From the NCBI RefSeq assembly GCF_016862515.1, contig NZ_BONC01000001.1, positions 248,001 to 312,000 of the forward strand: DNA of 64,000 nucleotides, read 5' to 3'. The position numbers and the translations under genes were made by a program. This stretch comes from Asanoa iriomotensis. GTDB lineage: Bacteria; Actinomycetota; Actinomycetes; Mycobacteriales; Micromonosporaceae. This document shows, piece by piece, positions 1 through 8,635 of this stretch. The notes below the pieces were generated by a model. The model worked only from the letters and a program-made list of their open reading frames with translations. It searched no databases and was not told where the DNA came from. The first letter of the stretch is position 1. Every line of letters begins with the position of its first letter.

Positions 1-2
1 CC

Positions 3-974
3 CTCGCCCGCCTGCTGTCGTCCACCGGGCTCATCCGGCTGTGGCTCGGTCGCTGGCCCGCGGTCCGCGCCGACCTGGAGGAAGCCGAAGCGCTCGCGGC
101 GGAGACCGGCGACCGGTTCTGGACCGTCGCGGCCCGCGCGAGCCAGGCCCTGCACGAGGCGATGAGCGGCAACGCCGGCGCCGCGACCCGGCTCGCCGAC
201 GCGGTGCTGGCCAGCCCGCTCCTCGCCGGGGTGCGGTTCGCCGCCGCGGCCGCGCAGCACGCCCGCGGCGTCGCCGCCAACGCCGCCGGCCGGCACGACG
301 AGGCGTTCGACCTCCTGGTCCGCCTCTTCGACCCGGCCGACGCCGCCCACCACCTCGACCTGTCGGGGTGGGCGCTGCCCGACCTCGCCGACGCCGCCGT
401 CCGCGTGGGGCGCCAGGACGACCTGCGGGAGATCGTCGGACGGGCGCGGGACCGGGCGGCCCGGCTGCCCTCCCCGATGCTGCACCGTTGCCTCGCGTAC
501 GCCACGGCCGTGCTGGCACCCGAACCGGAGGCCGGACCGGCGTTCGCCGCCGCCCTGGCCATGGACCTCGGACAGTGGCCCGTGCACCGGGCCCGCCTCG
601 ACCTCGCCCACGGGAGCTGGCTGCGCCGGCGCCGGCACATCCTGGAGTCCCGCCGGCTCCTGCGGGCGGCGCGCGACGGCTTCGACGCGCTCGGCGCCGG
701 CGCCTGGGCCCGGCTGGCGCGCGAGGAGCTGCGCGCGGCCGGCGAGGAGAGCGCGAGCCGGGCGGTGCCCTCCGGCGAGCAGCTGACCGCCCAGGAGCTG
801 CAGACCGCGATCCTGGCGGGGGCCGGGCTGAGCAACCGGGAGATCGGCCAGCGGCTGTTCCTCTCGCACCGGACCGTCAGCTCGCACCTCTACCGCGTCT
901 ATCCCAAGCTCGGCATCAGCGGCCGCGCCCAGCTCGCCGACGCCCTCGCCGCGCTCGACGCCCAGCCGCGCTGA
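3..974 (+). CDS. LuxR-family transcriptional regulator, C-terminal part (5' end outside window)
   Basis: The reading frame is open from the left edge, so the N-terminus lies upstream; 323 residues are visible. The last ~65 residues form a LuxR-type helix-turn-helix with LTAQELQ, LSNREIG and LSHRTVSSHLYRVYPKLGI. The alanine-rich helical part before it resembles the TPR-like region of large ATP-dependent LuxR (LAL/MalT-like) regulators. It closely resembles the end of the complete LAL protein at 57180-59939 (shared GWLRR/GSWLRR, FDALG, REELRA-type segments), so the missing N-terminus probably holds an AAA/NACHT-type ATPase. It would act as a cytoplasmic DNA-binding activator; the inducer is unknown. 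Confidence 0.85.
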   Translation, partial: LARLLSSTGLIRLWLGRWPAVRADLEEAEALAAETGDRFWTVAARASQALHEAMSGNAGAATRLADAVLASPLLAGVRFAAAAAQHARGVAANAAGRHDEAFDLLVRLFDPADAAHHLDLSGWALPDLADAAVRVGRQDDLREIVGRARDRAARLPSPMLHRCLAYATAVLAPEPEAGPAFAAALAMDLGQWPVHRARLDLAHGSWLRRRRHILESRRLLRAARDGFDALGAGAWARLAREELRAAGEESASRAVPSGEQLTAQELQTAILAGAGLSNREIGQRLFLSHRTVSSHLYRVYPKLGISGRAQLADALAALDAQPR

Positions 975-975
975 A

Positions 976-995
976 CACCGTCACCGTACGGATGC
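976..995 (+). repeat. 20-bp direct repeat, copy 1
   Basis: CACCGTCACCGTACGGATGC starts one base after the LuxR stop codon. It matches the copy at 1812-1831 in 18 of 20 positions and contains the palindrome CCGTACGG. The two copies bracket the MBL-fold hydrolase gene. Confidence 0.6.
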
Positions 996-1028
996 GCGCC
1001 GCCCGCCGTCGTATCGATCCTTGCCGGT

Positions 1029-1811
1029 ATGAAAAACGTGCGCGTGACGCATATCGGCGGCCCTACCGCGCTGGTCGAGGCGGCCGGCTGGCGCATACTC
1101 ACCGATCCCACCTTCGACCCACCGGGCCGGCGCTACTCGTTCGGCTGGGGCACCAGCTCGCGCAAGCGCACCGGCCCGGCGCTGCGACCCGACGAGCTCG
1201 GGCCCGTCGACGCGGTGCTGCTCACCCACGAGCACCACGCCGACAACCTGGACGACCGGGGTCGCGCCCTGCTGCCCGACGTGCCGATCGTGGTCACCAC
1301 CCGCGCGGGCGCCCGGCGGCTCGGCGGCGGCGCCCGCGGACTGCGGCCGTGGGCCGAGACGACCCTCACCGCGCCAGGCAGGCCACCCATCACCGTCACC
1401 GCGACACCGTGCCGGCACGGTCCGCCGCTCAGCCGCCCGATCGCCGGCCCGGTGGTCGGTTTCGCCCTGCACTGGGAGGGTCAGGAGCACGGCGTCTTCT
1501 GGATCACCGGCGACACCGTCCTCTTCCGCGGCGTGCGGCAGGTGCCCCGGCGCATGGTGGTCGACACGGTGCTGCTGCATCTCGGCGCCGTGCGGTTCCC
1601 CTCGACGGGGCCGCTGCACTACAGCATGACCGCCGCCGAGGCGGTGCAGCTGTGCACGCTGGCCCGCCCGCGCACGATCATCCCGGTGCACTACGAGGGC
1701 TGGGAGCACTTCACGCAGGGCCGCGACGCGGTGGAGAAGGCCTTCGCCGCGGCGCCCGACGACCTGGGCCAGCGCCTGCACTGGCTGCCACTGCGCACGA
1801 AACCGCACTAG
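1029..1811 (+). CDS. MBL-fold metal-dependent hydrolase (UlaG-like)
   Basis: This 260-residue protein has the metallo-beta-lactamase fold signature THEHHAD at residues 66-72, a second metal ligand region TPCRHG, a TGDT motif carrying the bridging aspartate, and a C-terminal VHYEGW histidine. This layout fits the UlaG/L-ascorbate-6-phosphate lactonase-like branch of cytoplasmic MBL hydrolases. The substrate cannot be read from the sequence. No signal peptide is present. A possible -10 box (TATCGA, 1012-1017) lies upstream, but no Shine-Dalgarno sequence is obvious. The gene is flanked by an 18/20 direct repeat, which could mark it as an inserted cassette. Confidence 0.85.
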   Translation: MKNVRVTHIGGPTALVEAAGWRILTDPTFDPPGRRYSFGWGTSSRKRTGPALRPDELGPVDAVLLTHEHHADNLDDRGRALLPDVPIVVTTRAGARRLGGGARGLRPWAETTLTAPGRPPITVTATPCRHGPPLSRPIAGPVVGFALHWEGQEHGVFWITGDTVLFRGVRQVPRRMVVDTVLLHLGAVRFPSTGPLHYSMTAAEAVQLCTLARPRTIIPVHYEGWEHFTQGRDAVEKAFAAAPDDLGQRLHWLPLRTKPH

Positions 1812-1831
1812 CACCGTCAACGTACGGATAC
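1812..1831 (+). repeat. 20-bp direct repeat, copy 2
   Basis: CACCGTCAACGTACGGATAC starts directly after the TAG stop of the MBL gene. It is the partner of the copy at 976-995, 836 bp away. It could be a regulatory site upstream of the hydrolase gene at 1897 or a duplication footprint. Confidence 0.6.
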
Positions 1832-1896
1832 CGCGCGGCGCCTTGTTCGCCGAGCGTAGATCGCATCCTGCTCATCTTCCTGAAGGAGTACGACGC

Positions 1897-2694
1897 ATGA
1901 GCACGATCGTCCTGGTGCACGGGCTCTGGGTGACCCCACGCAGTTGGGAGCACTGGGTCTCGTACTACGAGAGCAAGGGTCACCAGGTGCTGACCCCGGC
2001 CTACCCCGGCTTCGAGGTGGAGGTGGAGGCCCTGCGGGCGGACCCCACGCCGATCGCCACCGTCACGGTCCCGGAAACCGTGGCCCACCTCGAGAAGATC
2101 ATCACCGCCCTGCCGGAGAAGCCGATCATCATGGGCCACTCCTTCGGCGGCACCCTGACCCAGCTGCTGCTCGACCGGGGCCACGGCGCCGCCGGCGTCG
2201 TGATCGACTCGGCGCCGCCCGAAGGCATCCGGGTCAACCCGCCGTCGCAGATCAAGTCGCTGTTCCCGATCCTCAACAACCCGGCCAAGCGCCACCAGGC
2301 CGCCGGGTTCACCGAGAAGCAGTTCCGCTACGCGTTCACCAACACACTGTCCGATGAGGACGCCCGCGCCGCCTACGAGCGCTACGCGATCCCCGCACCG
2401 GGCAGCTGGGTCTGGTCCTACGGACTGCTCGCGAACTTCACCCCGGGCAAGCAGGAGACCTGGGTGGACTTCCACAACCCCGACCGGGCGCCGCTGCTGT
2501 TCATCGCCGGCGGCGCCGACCACATCATGCCGCCGTCGGTCAACAAGTCCAACGCCGAGCACTACAAGGCGCCCGACACCGTCACCGACTACCACGAGTT
2601 TCCCGGCCGGTCCCACTGGACCTGCGCGGAGCCGGGCTGGGAACAGGTCGCCGACCACGCCCTGGACTGGGCCCTGCGGCACGCCGCCGCCTGA
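1897..2694 (+). CDS. alpha/beta hydrolase
   Basis: This 265-residue protein has the alpha/beta-hydrolase fold: an oxyanion HG motif (LVHGLW, residues 6-11), a nucleophile elbow GHSFGG with Ser82, an acid in GGADHIM and the histidine in GRSHWT. It has no signal peptide, so it should be cytoplasmic. The start at 1897 is preferred to an in-frame ATG at 1843 because GAAGGAG lies at suitable spacing and the family-like sequence begins at MSTIVLVHG. It resembles esterase/lipase-like hydrolases often found in stress-related or specialised-metabolism contexts in actinobacteria. The substrate is unknown. Confidence 0.87.
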   Translation: MSTIVLVHGLWVTPRSWEHWVSYYESKGHQVLTPAYPGFEVEVEALRADPTPIATVTVPETVAHLEKIITALPEKPIIMGHSFGGTLTQLLLDRGHGAAGVVIDSAPPEGIRVNPPSQIKSLFPILNNPAKRHQAAGFTEKQFRYAFTNTLSDEDARAAYERYAIPAPGSWVWSYGLLANFTPGKQETWVDFHNPDRAPLLFIAGGADHIMPPSVNKSNAEHYKAPDTVTDYHEFPGRSHWTCAEPGWEQVADHALDWALRHAAA

Positions 2695-2854
2695 CCCCCT
2701 GGGCGCGTCGTTCACCGGCCGCGGGCGACCGTGGCCGGTGAGTCGCGTGTGCCGGATGAGCCGGCACGGCGGCGCGCTTTCCGCCGTGCGGCGCAACCCG
2801 GCTCCGGTAGCGTCGATGTGATCGGTTGCCTGCCCGGGGCAGGAGGAGATGGTC

Positions 2855-3178
2855 ATGACGCATGACTCCGTGCTGATGGTCACAGCCCGGGTCGACTCGT
2901 CGGGCGCGCGGGTGGTGCCGGTCGGCGAGGTCGTGATGGACACCGCCGACCGACTGCGCGGTGTCCTGCTCAACGCGCTCGGCCGGCGGCCGACGGCGTT
3001 GACCGTCGACCTGGGTGAGGTGTCGTTCCTCGACTCGACCGGGATCGCCGTCCTCGTCCAGGGCTACCGCCTGGCGGTCGAGTTCGCGGTGCCGATGACG
3101 GTCGTCAACTTCCGCCCTCCCGTGCGGCAGGTCCTGGAACTCAGCGGCGTTCTCCCACTCCTGGAAGGCGAACAGTGA
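2855..3178 (+). CDS. STAS-domain anti-sigma factor antagonist
   Basis: This 107-residue protein is essentially one STAS domain. It carries the FLDSTGI motif whose serine is the usual phosphorylation target of the partner anti-sigma kinase (SpoIIAA/RsbV/BldG type). Such proteins release sigma factors by binding their anti-sigma factor when unphosphorylated. The start at 2855 is favoured over 2849 because AGGAGG lies 8-10 bases before it. No anti-sigma kinase or sigma gene is adjacent, so the partner must be elsewhere in the genome. Confidence 0.87.
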   Translation: MTHDSVLMVTARVDSSGARVVPVGEVVMDTADRLRGVLLNALGRRPTALTVDLGEVSFLDSTGIAVLVQGYRLAVEFAVPMTVVNFRPPVRQVLELSGVLPLLEGEQ

Positions 3179-3203
3179 TCCCGTTGACCTAACGGGCCCA
3201 GGC

Positions 3204-3209
3204 TACGAT
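3204..3209 (+). promoter_or_regulatory. putative -10 box (TACGAT) of metX, leaderless
   Basis: TACGAT lies 7 bases before the ATG at 3217, with TTGACC at 3184-3189 as a possible, closely spaced -35. No Shine-Dalgarno sequence is seen, so the methionine operon is probably read from a leaderless mRNA. Confidence 0.45.
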
Positions 3210-3216
3210 CACACCC

Positions 3217-4422
3217 ATGCTGCCCGCCCAGAAGATCAAAGCCGGGTCCGTCGGCAGCGTCGAAACGCGGTATCTCGACCTGCCGGAGCCGGTGCGCCTC
3301 GACTGCGGCCGCGACCTGCACCCGGTCCGGGTGGCGTACGAGACCTACGGAACCCTCTCGCCGGCGCGCGACAACGTCATCCTCGTGTGCCACGCCCTGA
3401 GCGGTGACGCACACGCCGCCGGCATCGCGAAGACGCCGCCCGCGGAGAGCACGCGGGACGGGTTCGGTGCGCAGGATCGCGACGGCACGACCGCCAAGGG
3501 GCTCGGCTGGTGGGACGGGATGATCGGCCCCGGCAAGGCGTTCGACACCGACCGGTTCTTCGTCGTCGCCACCAACCTGCTCGGCGGCTGTCGCGGCACG
3601 ACCGGGCCGTCCTCGCCGGATCCCGCCACCGGCAGGCCCTACGGGTCGGACTTCCCGGTCGTCACGGTGGCCGACATGGTGCGCACCGAGCGGGCGTTCC
3701 TGGACGCGCTCGGCATCGAGCGGCTCGCGGCGGTGGCCGGCGGCTCCCTGGGCGGGATGCAGGCGCTGGAGTGGGCGGTCCTGTTCCCCGACCAGGTCGA
3801 CTCCGTCGTGGTGATCGCCAGCACGCACGCGCTCGCGCCACAGGGCGTGGCCTGGAACGCGATCGCGCGTGAGGCCATCATGCGCGACCCGGACTGGCAG
3901 GGCGGTCACTACTACGGCACGGGTCGCGCGCCCGACGCCGGCATGGGTGTGGCCCGGATGGTCGGCCACATCACCTACCTGTCGGCGCCCGCGCTCGACG
4001 AGAAGTTCAGCCGGCGCCTGCAGTTCGCCGACGACATCCGGTTCACGATCGCCGAACCGGAGTTCGAGGTCGAGAACTACCTGCGCCATCAGGCCGCGTC
4101 GTTCGTCAAGCGGTTCGACGCCAACACCTACCTCTACACCTCGCGGGCGTTGAGCTACTTCGACCTCGCCCGGGAGCACGGCGGCGGATCGCTGGAGCGC
4201 GCTCTCGACGGCGTCATGGCGCGCACGCTGCTGATCGCGTTCAGCTCCGACTGGCTCTATCCGCCGGCCGCCCACGAGGAGATCGAGGTCGCGCTGCGCA
4301 ACCTCGGCAAACCGGTCGAGTACCACCTGATCGACGCACCGTACGGCCACGACTGCTTCCTGCTCGAGGAGGCACGGCAGACGCCCGTCATCCGCCGGTT
4401 CCTGGCCAGCACCCCCGAGTAA
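3217..4422 (+). CDS. metX: homoserine O-acetyltransferase MetX
   Basis: This 401-residue alpha/beta-hydrolase-fold acyltransferase matches the MetX family along its whole length. It has the N-terminal YETYGTL and CHALSGDAHAAG motifs, the nucleophile Ser177 in GGSLGGMQALEW, and the C-terminal SDWLYPP aspartate and YGHDCFL histidine. MetX acetylates L-homoserine with acetyl-CoA in the direct-sulfhydrylation route to methionine. Acetyl rather than succinyl specificity is inferred from the family and from the MetY partner downstream. It is the first gene of metX-metY-CoA-binding protein; the gap to metY is only 18 bases. Confidence 0.95.
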   Translation: MLPAQKIKAGSVGSVETRYLDLPEPVRLDCGRDLHPVRVAYETYGTLSPARDNVILVCHALSGDAHAAGIAKTPPAESTRDGFGAQDRDGTTAKGLGWWDGMIGPGKAFDTDRFFVVATNLLGGCRGTTGPSSPDPATGRPYGSDFPVVTVADMVRTERAFLDALGIERLAAVAGGSLGGMQALEWAVLFPDQVDSVVVIASTHALAPQGVAWNAIAREAIMRDPDWQGGHYYGTGRAPDAGMGVARMVGHITYLSAPALDEKFSRRLQFADDIRFTIAEPEFEVENYLRHQAASFVKRFDANTYLYTSRALSYFDLAREHGGGSLERALDGVMARTLLIAFSSDWLYPPAAHEEIEVALRNLGKPVEYHLIDAPYGHDCFLLEEARQTPVIRRFLASTPE

Positions 4423-4440
4423 CGCCAGAAAGAGGTCAGC

Positions 4441-5766
4441 GTGACCACCGAACCCCACCGCGTCGAGGAAGCTCGCGCGTTCGGATTTGAGACCCGCCAA
4501 CTGCACGCGGGGCAACGACCCGACCCGAACACGGGCGCACGCGCGGTGCCGATCTTCCAGACGACCAGCTACGTCTTCGAGGACCCGGAGTCGGCGGCCG
4601 CCTACTTCAACCTCCAGGAATACGGGAACACGTACTCCCGGATCATGAATCCGACCGTCGCGGTGTTCGAGGAACGGATGGCGAACCTCGAGAACGGCAG
4701 CGGCGCCGTCGCGTTCGCCAGCGGGATCGCCGCCCAGGCCGCGGCGCTGTTCACGCTGCTGGAGCCGGGCGATCACCTCGTGTCGTCCTCGGCACTCTAC
4801 GGCGGCACCGTCAACCAGCTCAAGCACCTGCTGCGCAAGATGCGCGTGGAGCTGACCTGGGTCAACCCCGACGACCCGGACGCCTGGCGGCAGGCCGTCC
4901 GCCCCAACACCAAGGCCTTCTACGGCGAGACGATCGGCAACCCGGCCGGCAACGTGCTCGACATCGAGACCGTGGCCGCCATCGCACACGAGCACGACCT
5001 GCCGCTGATCGTCGACAACACGTTCGCCACGCCCTACCTGTGCCGCCCGATCGACTGGGGCGCCGACATCGTGGTCCACTCGGCGACGAAGTTCATCGGC
5101 GGCCACGGCACCAGCATCGGCGGCGTCGTCGTCGAGGCGGGCACGTTCAACTGGTCCAACGGTCGTTTCCCGGTCATCGCGGACCCGTCGCCGGCCTACC
5201 ACGGGCTCAAGTTCCACGAGACGTTCGGCGAGTACGGCTACCTGATGAAGCTGCGCGCCGAGACCCTGCGCGACCTGGGCGCGGCGCTGTCGCCGTTCAA
5301 CGCGTTCCTGTTCCTCCAAGGGCTGGAGACGCTGTCGCTGCGGATGGAGCGTCACGTCCACAACGCGCAGGCGGTCGCCGCGTTCCTGGAGTCGCACGAG
5401 CTGGCCGCGAACGTGACCTACGCCGGCCGGCCGGGCAGCAAGTATGCGGCGCTCGTCGAGAAATACCTGCCACGCGGTGCGGGCGCGGTGTTCTCCTTCG
5501 ACTGCGCCGGCGGCCGGACCGGCGGGCAGGACCTCATCCGCGGCGTGACGCTCTGGTCCCACCTGGCGAACGTCGGCGACGCGAAGAGCCTCGTCATCCA
5601 CCCCGCCAGCACGACGCACCGCCAGCTCAGCGACGACGAGCTCCAGGCCGCCGGCGTCGGGCCCGGCACGGTGCGGCTGTCGGTCGGCACCGAGTCCGTC
5701 GACGACCTGATCTGGGACCTCGCGCAGGGCCTCAAGAACGTCGCCGCGTCAGCGGCGGGGAGGTAG
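4441..5766 (+). CDS. metY: O-acetylhomoserine sulfhydrylase MetY
   Basis: This 441-residue Cys/Met-metabolism PLP enzyme starts at GTG 4441 after AAAGAGG. Motifs include ETRQLHAGQ near the N-terminus, TYSRIMNPT, the PLP-lysine region HSATKFIGGHG (Lys217), and the C-terminal VGTESVDDL segment. The long ~100-residue stretch between the lysine and the SLVIHPASTTH region is typical of O-acetylhomoserine aminocarboxypropyltransferases rather than cystathionine gamma-synthases. It forms homocysteine from O-acetylhomoserine and sulfide. Its place directly after metX supports direct sulfhydrylation. Confidence 0.95.
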   Translation: MTTEPHRVEEARAFGFETRQLHAGQRPDPNTGARAVPIFQTTSYVFEDPESAAAYFNLQEYGNTYSRIMNPTVAVFEERMANLENGSGAVAFASGIAAQAAALFTLLEPGDHLVSSSALYGGTVNQLKHLLRKMRVELTWVNPDDPDAWRQAVRPNTKAFYGETIGNPAGNVLDIETVAAIAHEHDLPLIVDNTFATPYLCRPIDWGADIVVHSATKFIGGHGTSIGGVVVEAGTFNWSNGRFPVIADPSPAYHGLKFHETFGEYGYLMKLRAETLRDLGAALSPFNAFLFLQGLETLSLRMERHVHNAQAVAAFLESHELAANVTYAGRPGSKYAALVEKYLPRGAGAVFSFDCAGGRTGGQDLIRGVTLWSHLANVGDAKSLVIHPASTTHRQLSDDELQAAGVGPGTVRLSVGTESVDDLIWDLAQGLKNVAASAAGR

Positions 5767-5773
5767 CACGCAC

Positions 5774-6256
5774 ATGACCGACCTCGAGCGCTACCAGGAC
5801 CCGTCGACCATCCAACGGGTGATCCACACCGCGCGCACGATCGCGATCGTCGGCCTGTCCGCCAACGAGCTGCGCGCCAGCTACTTCGTCGGCTACTACC
5901 TCAAGCGACACGGCTTCCGCGTGCTCCCCGTGAACCCCCGCGAGACGGAGATCCTCGGCGAGAAGAGCTACCCGAGCCTGGCGGACCTCCCCGTGCCGGT
6001 GGACATCGTCAACGTCTTCCGCGCTCCGGACGCGCTGCCGGGCATCGCCCGGGAGGCGGTGGCGATCCAGGCCGGAACCCTCTGGTGCCAGTTCGGCGTG
6101 ATCAACGAGGAAGGCGCGCGGATCGCGGAGGCCGGCGGCCTCACGGTCGTCATGGACCGCTGCCTCAAGATCGAGCACGCGCGCTACGTCGGCCGCATGA
6201 ACTGGCTCGGCTTCAACACCCGCCGCATCACCTCGGTACGCACCGGACTCCAGTAG
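5774..6256 (+). CDS. CoA-binding domain protein (YccU-like)
   Basis: This 160-residue Rossmann-fold CoA-binding protein begins 7 bases after metY, so it is probably the third gene of the methionine operon. Family features are IAIVGLSANE at the nucleotide loop, VLPVNPRE, the YPSLADLP segment and a C-terminal VVMDRCLKIEH motif. Proteins of this kind recur next to metXY in bacteria, but their biochemical role is not established. Binding of CoA or an acyl-CoA linked to MetX activity is an inference from context. Confidence 0.85.
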   Translation: MTDLERYQDPSTIQRVIHTARTIAIVGLSANELRASYFVGYYLKRHGFRVLPVNPRETEILGEKSYPSLADLPVPVDIVNVFRAPDALPGIAREAVAIQAGTLWCQFGVINEEGARIAEAGGLTVVMDRCLKIEHARYVGRMNWLGFNTRRITSVRTGLQ

Positions 6257-6288
6257 GCGCGACCCGGGCCGTTGCCCGAAACGCGAAC

Positions 6289-6294
6289 TACTGT
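6289..6294 (+). promoter_or_regulatory. putative -10 box (TACTGT), leaderless start of EAL gene
   Basis: TACTGT ends 6 bases before the GTG start at 6301 and no Shine-Dalgarno sequence lies between them, which is the spacing expected for a leaderless transcript. Confidence 0.4.
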
Positions 6295-6300
6295 TGACGT

Positions 6301-7551
6301 GTGGCAAATGTGTCGTTGGGTGAGCTTCGTCACCGCGACAGCGAGTTCGTGCGGATCCTGCGGGATCGGCGGTTCGAGAGCGTTTTCCAACCGATCGTGC
6401 ATCTGGCCAGCGGCGCGACGATCGGCTACGAGGCGCTGGTCCGCGGACCGGCGGGTTCGGCGTTCGCCGACGCGCACACGCTGCTGCGCCATGCCTACCT
6501 GAGCGGTCGCGTGGCCGAGTTCGACTGGGCCGCCCGCGCGGCGGCGTGCCGGGGCGCCATGGCCGCGCGGCTCGCGCCGGACCACCTCCTGTTCATCAAC
6601 ATCGAGCCGTTGGCGCTCGGCTCGGACTGCCCGCCCGACCTGTGGCCCGACATCGAAGAGGCGTTCACGCGGTTCCGGGTGGTGCTCGAGGTGACGGAGC
6701 GGTCGCTCGACCGCGACCCGCGGTCCCTGCTGGAAGGGATCGACCGCCAGCGACCCGACGTCGCCGGGCTCGCCGTCGACGACCTCGGCGCGAACCCCGC
6801 CGCGCTGTCCATGCTGCCGGTCCTGGCGGCGGACGTGATCAAGCTCGACCAGGCGGTCATCCAGGGCGGCCCCACGCCGTGGGCGATGCGGATCATGGAC
6901 ATCGCGTACGAGGAGGCGGAGCGCACCGGCGCGACGATCCTCGCCGAGGGCGTCGAGTCGCCCGTGCACGCCGCGTTCGCCCGCTCCGCCGGCGCGGTGC
7001 TCGGGCAGGGCTTCCACCTGGGGCCGCCGGCGCCGCTGCCCGCCGCCGGCCGGACGTCGCCCACTCCCCTGACCATCAACTCCGACCCGATTCCCGACCT
7101 CGCCACGCCCTTCGACGTGCTCGAGGAACGGACCACCGGCCGGGCGGACATCGCCTACGTCAACGCGCTCAGCCGCCACCACGCCGACCGGGCGGCCGAA
7201 CTGACCGCTCCGGCGCTCTCGCTCCTGCTGCTGCCCGACCCGGGCCTGCTGACCGAAGCCGACCGGGCCAGACTGGCCCGGTTCACGCAGCGCGGCGTCG
7301 TCACCGGCGCGCTCGGGCCCGGCCTGCCGGACCCGCCCGCGGCCGGGGTCCGCGGGGCGCGCCTCCACGACCCGGCGCTCGACGGCCAGTGGGTCGCGCT
7401 GACCCTCAGCCCGGGCACGGCGTCGGCGATGCTGGCGCGGGTGGTGCCGGACGGCTCCGACACGTTCGAGTACGGCGTCACCCACGACCGCCGCCGCGTG
7501 GTCGCCGCGGCCCGCTGCCTGCTGCGCCGCCTCGGCGCGGGATCGGCCTAG
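6301..7551 (+). CDS. EAL-domain protein with C-terminal DICT-like sensory region
   Basis: This 416-residue protein starts with an EAL domain (~residues 12-245) of the cyclic-di-GMP phosphodiesterase family. Visible catalytic-type elements are [21 protein letters not shown], a DDLG loop (canonical enzymes have DDFG), VIKLD and AEGVES, so the metal and base residues appear conserved. The last ~170 residues, with [16 protein letters not shown] and a TRAAEL/FTQRG-like pattern, look like a DICT-type sensory domain, though this part is less certain. It may hydrolyse c-di-GMP or act as a sensor; a phosphodiesterase role is probable but unproven. No transmembrane segment is seen. Confidence 0.82.
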   Translation: MANVSLGELRHRDSEFVRILRDRRFESVFQPIVHLASGATIGYEALVRGPAGSAFADAHTLLRHAYLSGRVAEFDWAARAAACRGAMAARLAPDHLLFINIEPLALGSDCPPDLWPDIEEAFTRFRVVLEVTERSLDRDPRSLLEGIDRQRPDVAGLAVDDLGANPAALSMLPVLAADVIKLDQAVIQGGPTPWAMRIMDIAYEEAERTGATILAEGVESPVHAAFARSAGAVLGQGFHLGPPAPLPAAGRTSPTPLTINSDPIPDLATPFDVLEERTTGRADIAYVNALSRHHADRAAELTAPALSLLLLPDPGLLTEADRARLARFTQRGVVTGALGPGLPDPPAAGVRGARLHDPALDGQWVALTLSPGTASAMLARVVPDGSDTFEYGVTHDRRRVVAAARCLLRRLGAGSA

Positions 7552-7973
7552 GACTGCGCGGTTCCGGGAGCGAACGCGTCGGCGTACTCGGCGCTCGGCG
7601 CGATGTTGGTGATCACGTCGATCAGGACGCCGTCGGGGGCGGCGAGGATGAAGTGCCGCTGGCCGAAGTCCTCGCTGCGCAGCCCGAGCACCTCGGTGAG
7701 CCCCGCCTCGCCGACCAGGCGCCGGTGCTCGGCGTCCACATCGGACACTTCGAGGTTCAGCAGCAGGCCCTGCACCGGCTTGCGGTAGGCGGCCGGGAGC
7801 GTCGGATGAGCGTGGTCGAGCAGGGCGAGCTCGAACTGCGGTGCGTCGGCCCGGCGGAGGCTCACGTACCAGTCGGCCTCGAACGTCACCTCGAAGCCGA
7901 GGTGTCGGGTGTAGAAAGCCGCCGCGGCCGCGACGTCACGCGATGCGATCACCGGATAGAAGCTGGTCAGCAT
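7548..7973 (-). CDS. VOC (glyoxalase/bleomycin-resistance-like) family protein
   Basis: This 141-residue protein has the beta-alpha-beta-beta-beta repeats of the vicinal-oxygen-chelate fold: [10 protein letters not shown] then [13 protein letters not shown] at the N-terminus, [17 protein letters not shown] in the middle, and [14 protein letters not shown] at the end. The start at 7973 is set by GGAGG 6 bases upstream on the minus strand. It overlaps the EAL gene tail by 4 bases. It is divergent from the TetR gene at 8051, and two near-identical palindromes lie between them, so it is the likely target of that repressor. Its ligand or substrate is unknown. Confidence 0.85.
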   Translation of the reverse strand: MLTSFYPVIASRDVAAAAAFYTRHLGFEVTFEADWYVSLRRADAPQFELALLDHAHPTLPAAYRKPVQGLLLNLEVSDVDAEHRRLVGEAGLTEVLGLRSEDFGQRHFILAAPDGVLIDVITNIAPSAEYADAFAPGTAQS

Positions 7974-7990
7974 GTCGCCCTCCGCATTCA

Positions 7991-8005
7991 CATACCGTGG
8001 GTATG
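7991..8005. promoter_or_regulatory. TetR operator, palindrome 1
   Basis: CATACCGTGGGTATG has arms CATACC/GGTATG around a 3-base centre. It lies just downstream of a minus-strand -10 candidate (TAGCGT, 8012-8017), where bound repressor would block the VOC gene. Confidence 0.75.
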
Positions 8006-8022
8006 TGAACGACGCTAGCTCG

Positions 8023-8037
8023 CATACCGCGGGTATG
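8023..8037. promoter_or_regulatory. TetR operator, palindrome 2
   Basis: CATACCGCGGGTATG is identical to palindrome 1 except for the centre base and lies 32 bp (about three helical turns) away. It sits just before the plus-strand -10 candidate CAAACT (8039-8044) of the TetR gene, which suggests autorepression. Confidence 0.75.
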
Positions 8038-8050
8038 TCAAACTCGATCC

Positions 8051-8635
8051 GTGACGACGAGAGCCGCACAGCGTGCGGAGACCCGGCGGGCCCTGCTCGA
8101 CGAAGGCCGGCGGCGGTTCGCCCGCGACGGCTACCACGCGGTCGTGCTGGAAGAGGTGGCCCGCGGGATCGGCGTCACGAAAGGCGCGGCCTACCACCAC
8201 TTCGGCAGCAAGGCCGGGTTGTTCCGGGCGGTGGTCGCGGAGGCGCAGGACCGGATCGGTGCGGGCGTCGCGGCGGCGGCCGAGGCGCACGACGACCCCT
8301 GGGACCAGCTCGTCGCCGGTTGCCGCGCGTTCCTCGCGGCCGGGTCCGATCCCGAGTTCCAACGCATCGTGCTGCTCGACGCCCCGACCGTGCTGGGCTG
8401 GAACGAATGGCGGGAGATGGACGAGGCGTCCTCGGCAGCGCACCTCGGCGAGGCGCTGTCGGCCGTCATGGCGGCGGGGACGATCGCGCGGCAGCCTGTC
8501 GAACCCCTCACCCGCCTGCTCAGCGGCGCCATGAACGAGGCGGCACTGTGGATCGCCGGCACGCCCGACCCGGCGGCCTCCGTCAACGCCGCGATGGAGG
8601 CCCTCACCCGCCTGCTGGACGGGCTTCGCTCCTGA
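8051..8635 (+). CDS. TetR-family transcriptional repressor
   Basis: This 194-residue protein has an N-terminal TetR helix-turn-helix (~residues 8-55) with [27 protein letters not shown], shown by the [11 protein letters not shown] recognition helix. The C-terminal ligand domain contains [13 protein letters not shown], common in a group of TetR regulators next to VOC or hydrolase genes. The GTG start has no Shine-Dalgarno sequence but follows CAAACT by 6 bases, so the mRNA is probably leaderless. It should bind the two CATACC-N3-GGTATG operators and control itself and the divergent VOC gene. Its 3' end overlaps the convergent regulator gene by 32 bases. Confidence 0.9.
   Translation: MTTRAAQRAETRRALLDEGRRRFARDGYHAVVLEEVARGIGVTKGAAYHHFGSKAGLFRAVVAEAQDRIGAGVAAAAEAHDDPWDQLVAGCRAFLAAGSDPEFQRIVLLDAPTVLGWNEWREMDEASSAAHLGEALSAVMAAGTIARQPVEPLTRLLSGAMNEAALWIAGTPDPAASVNAAMEALTRLLDGLRS

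Noticed and set aside
3064-5619. Long open frame on the minus strand opposite metX-metY
   Set aside because: It is the antisense shadow of two well-conserved genes. The translation is rich in Arg, Val, Asp and Gln with no family pattern, as expected from GC-rich codon bias.
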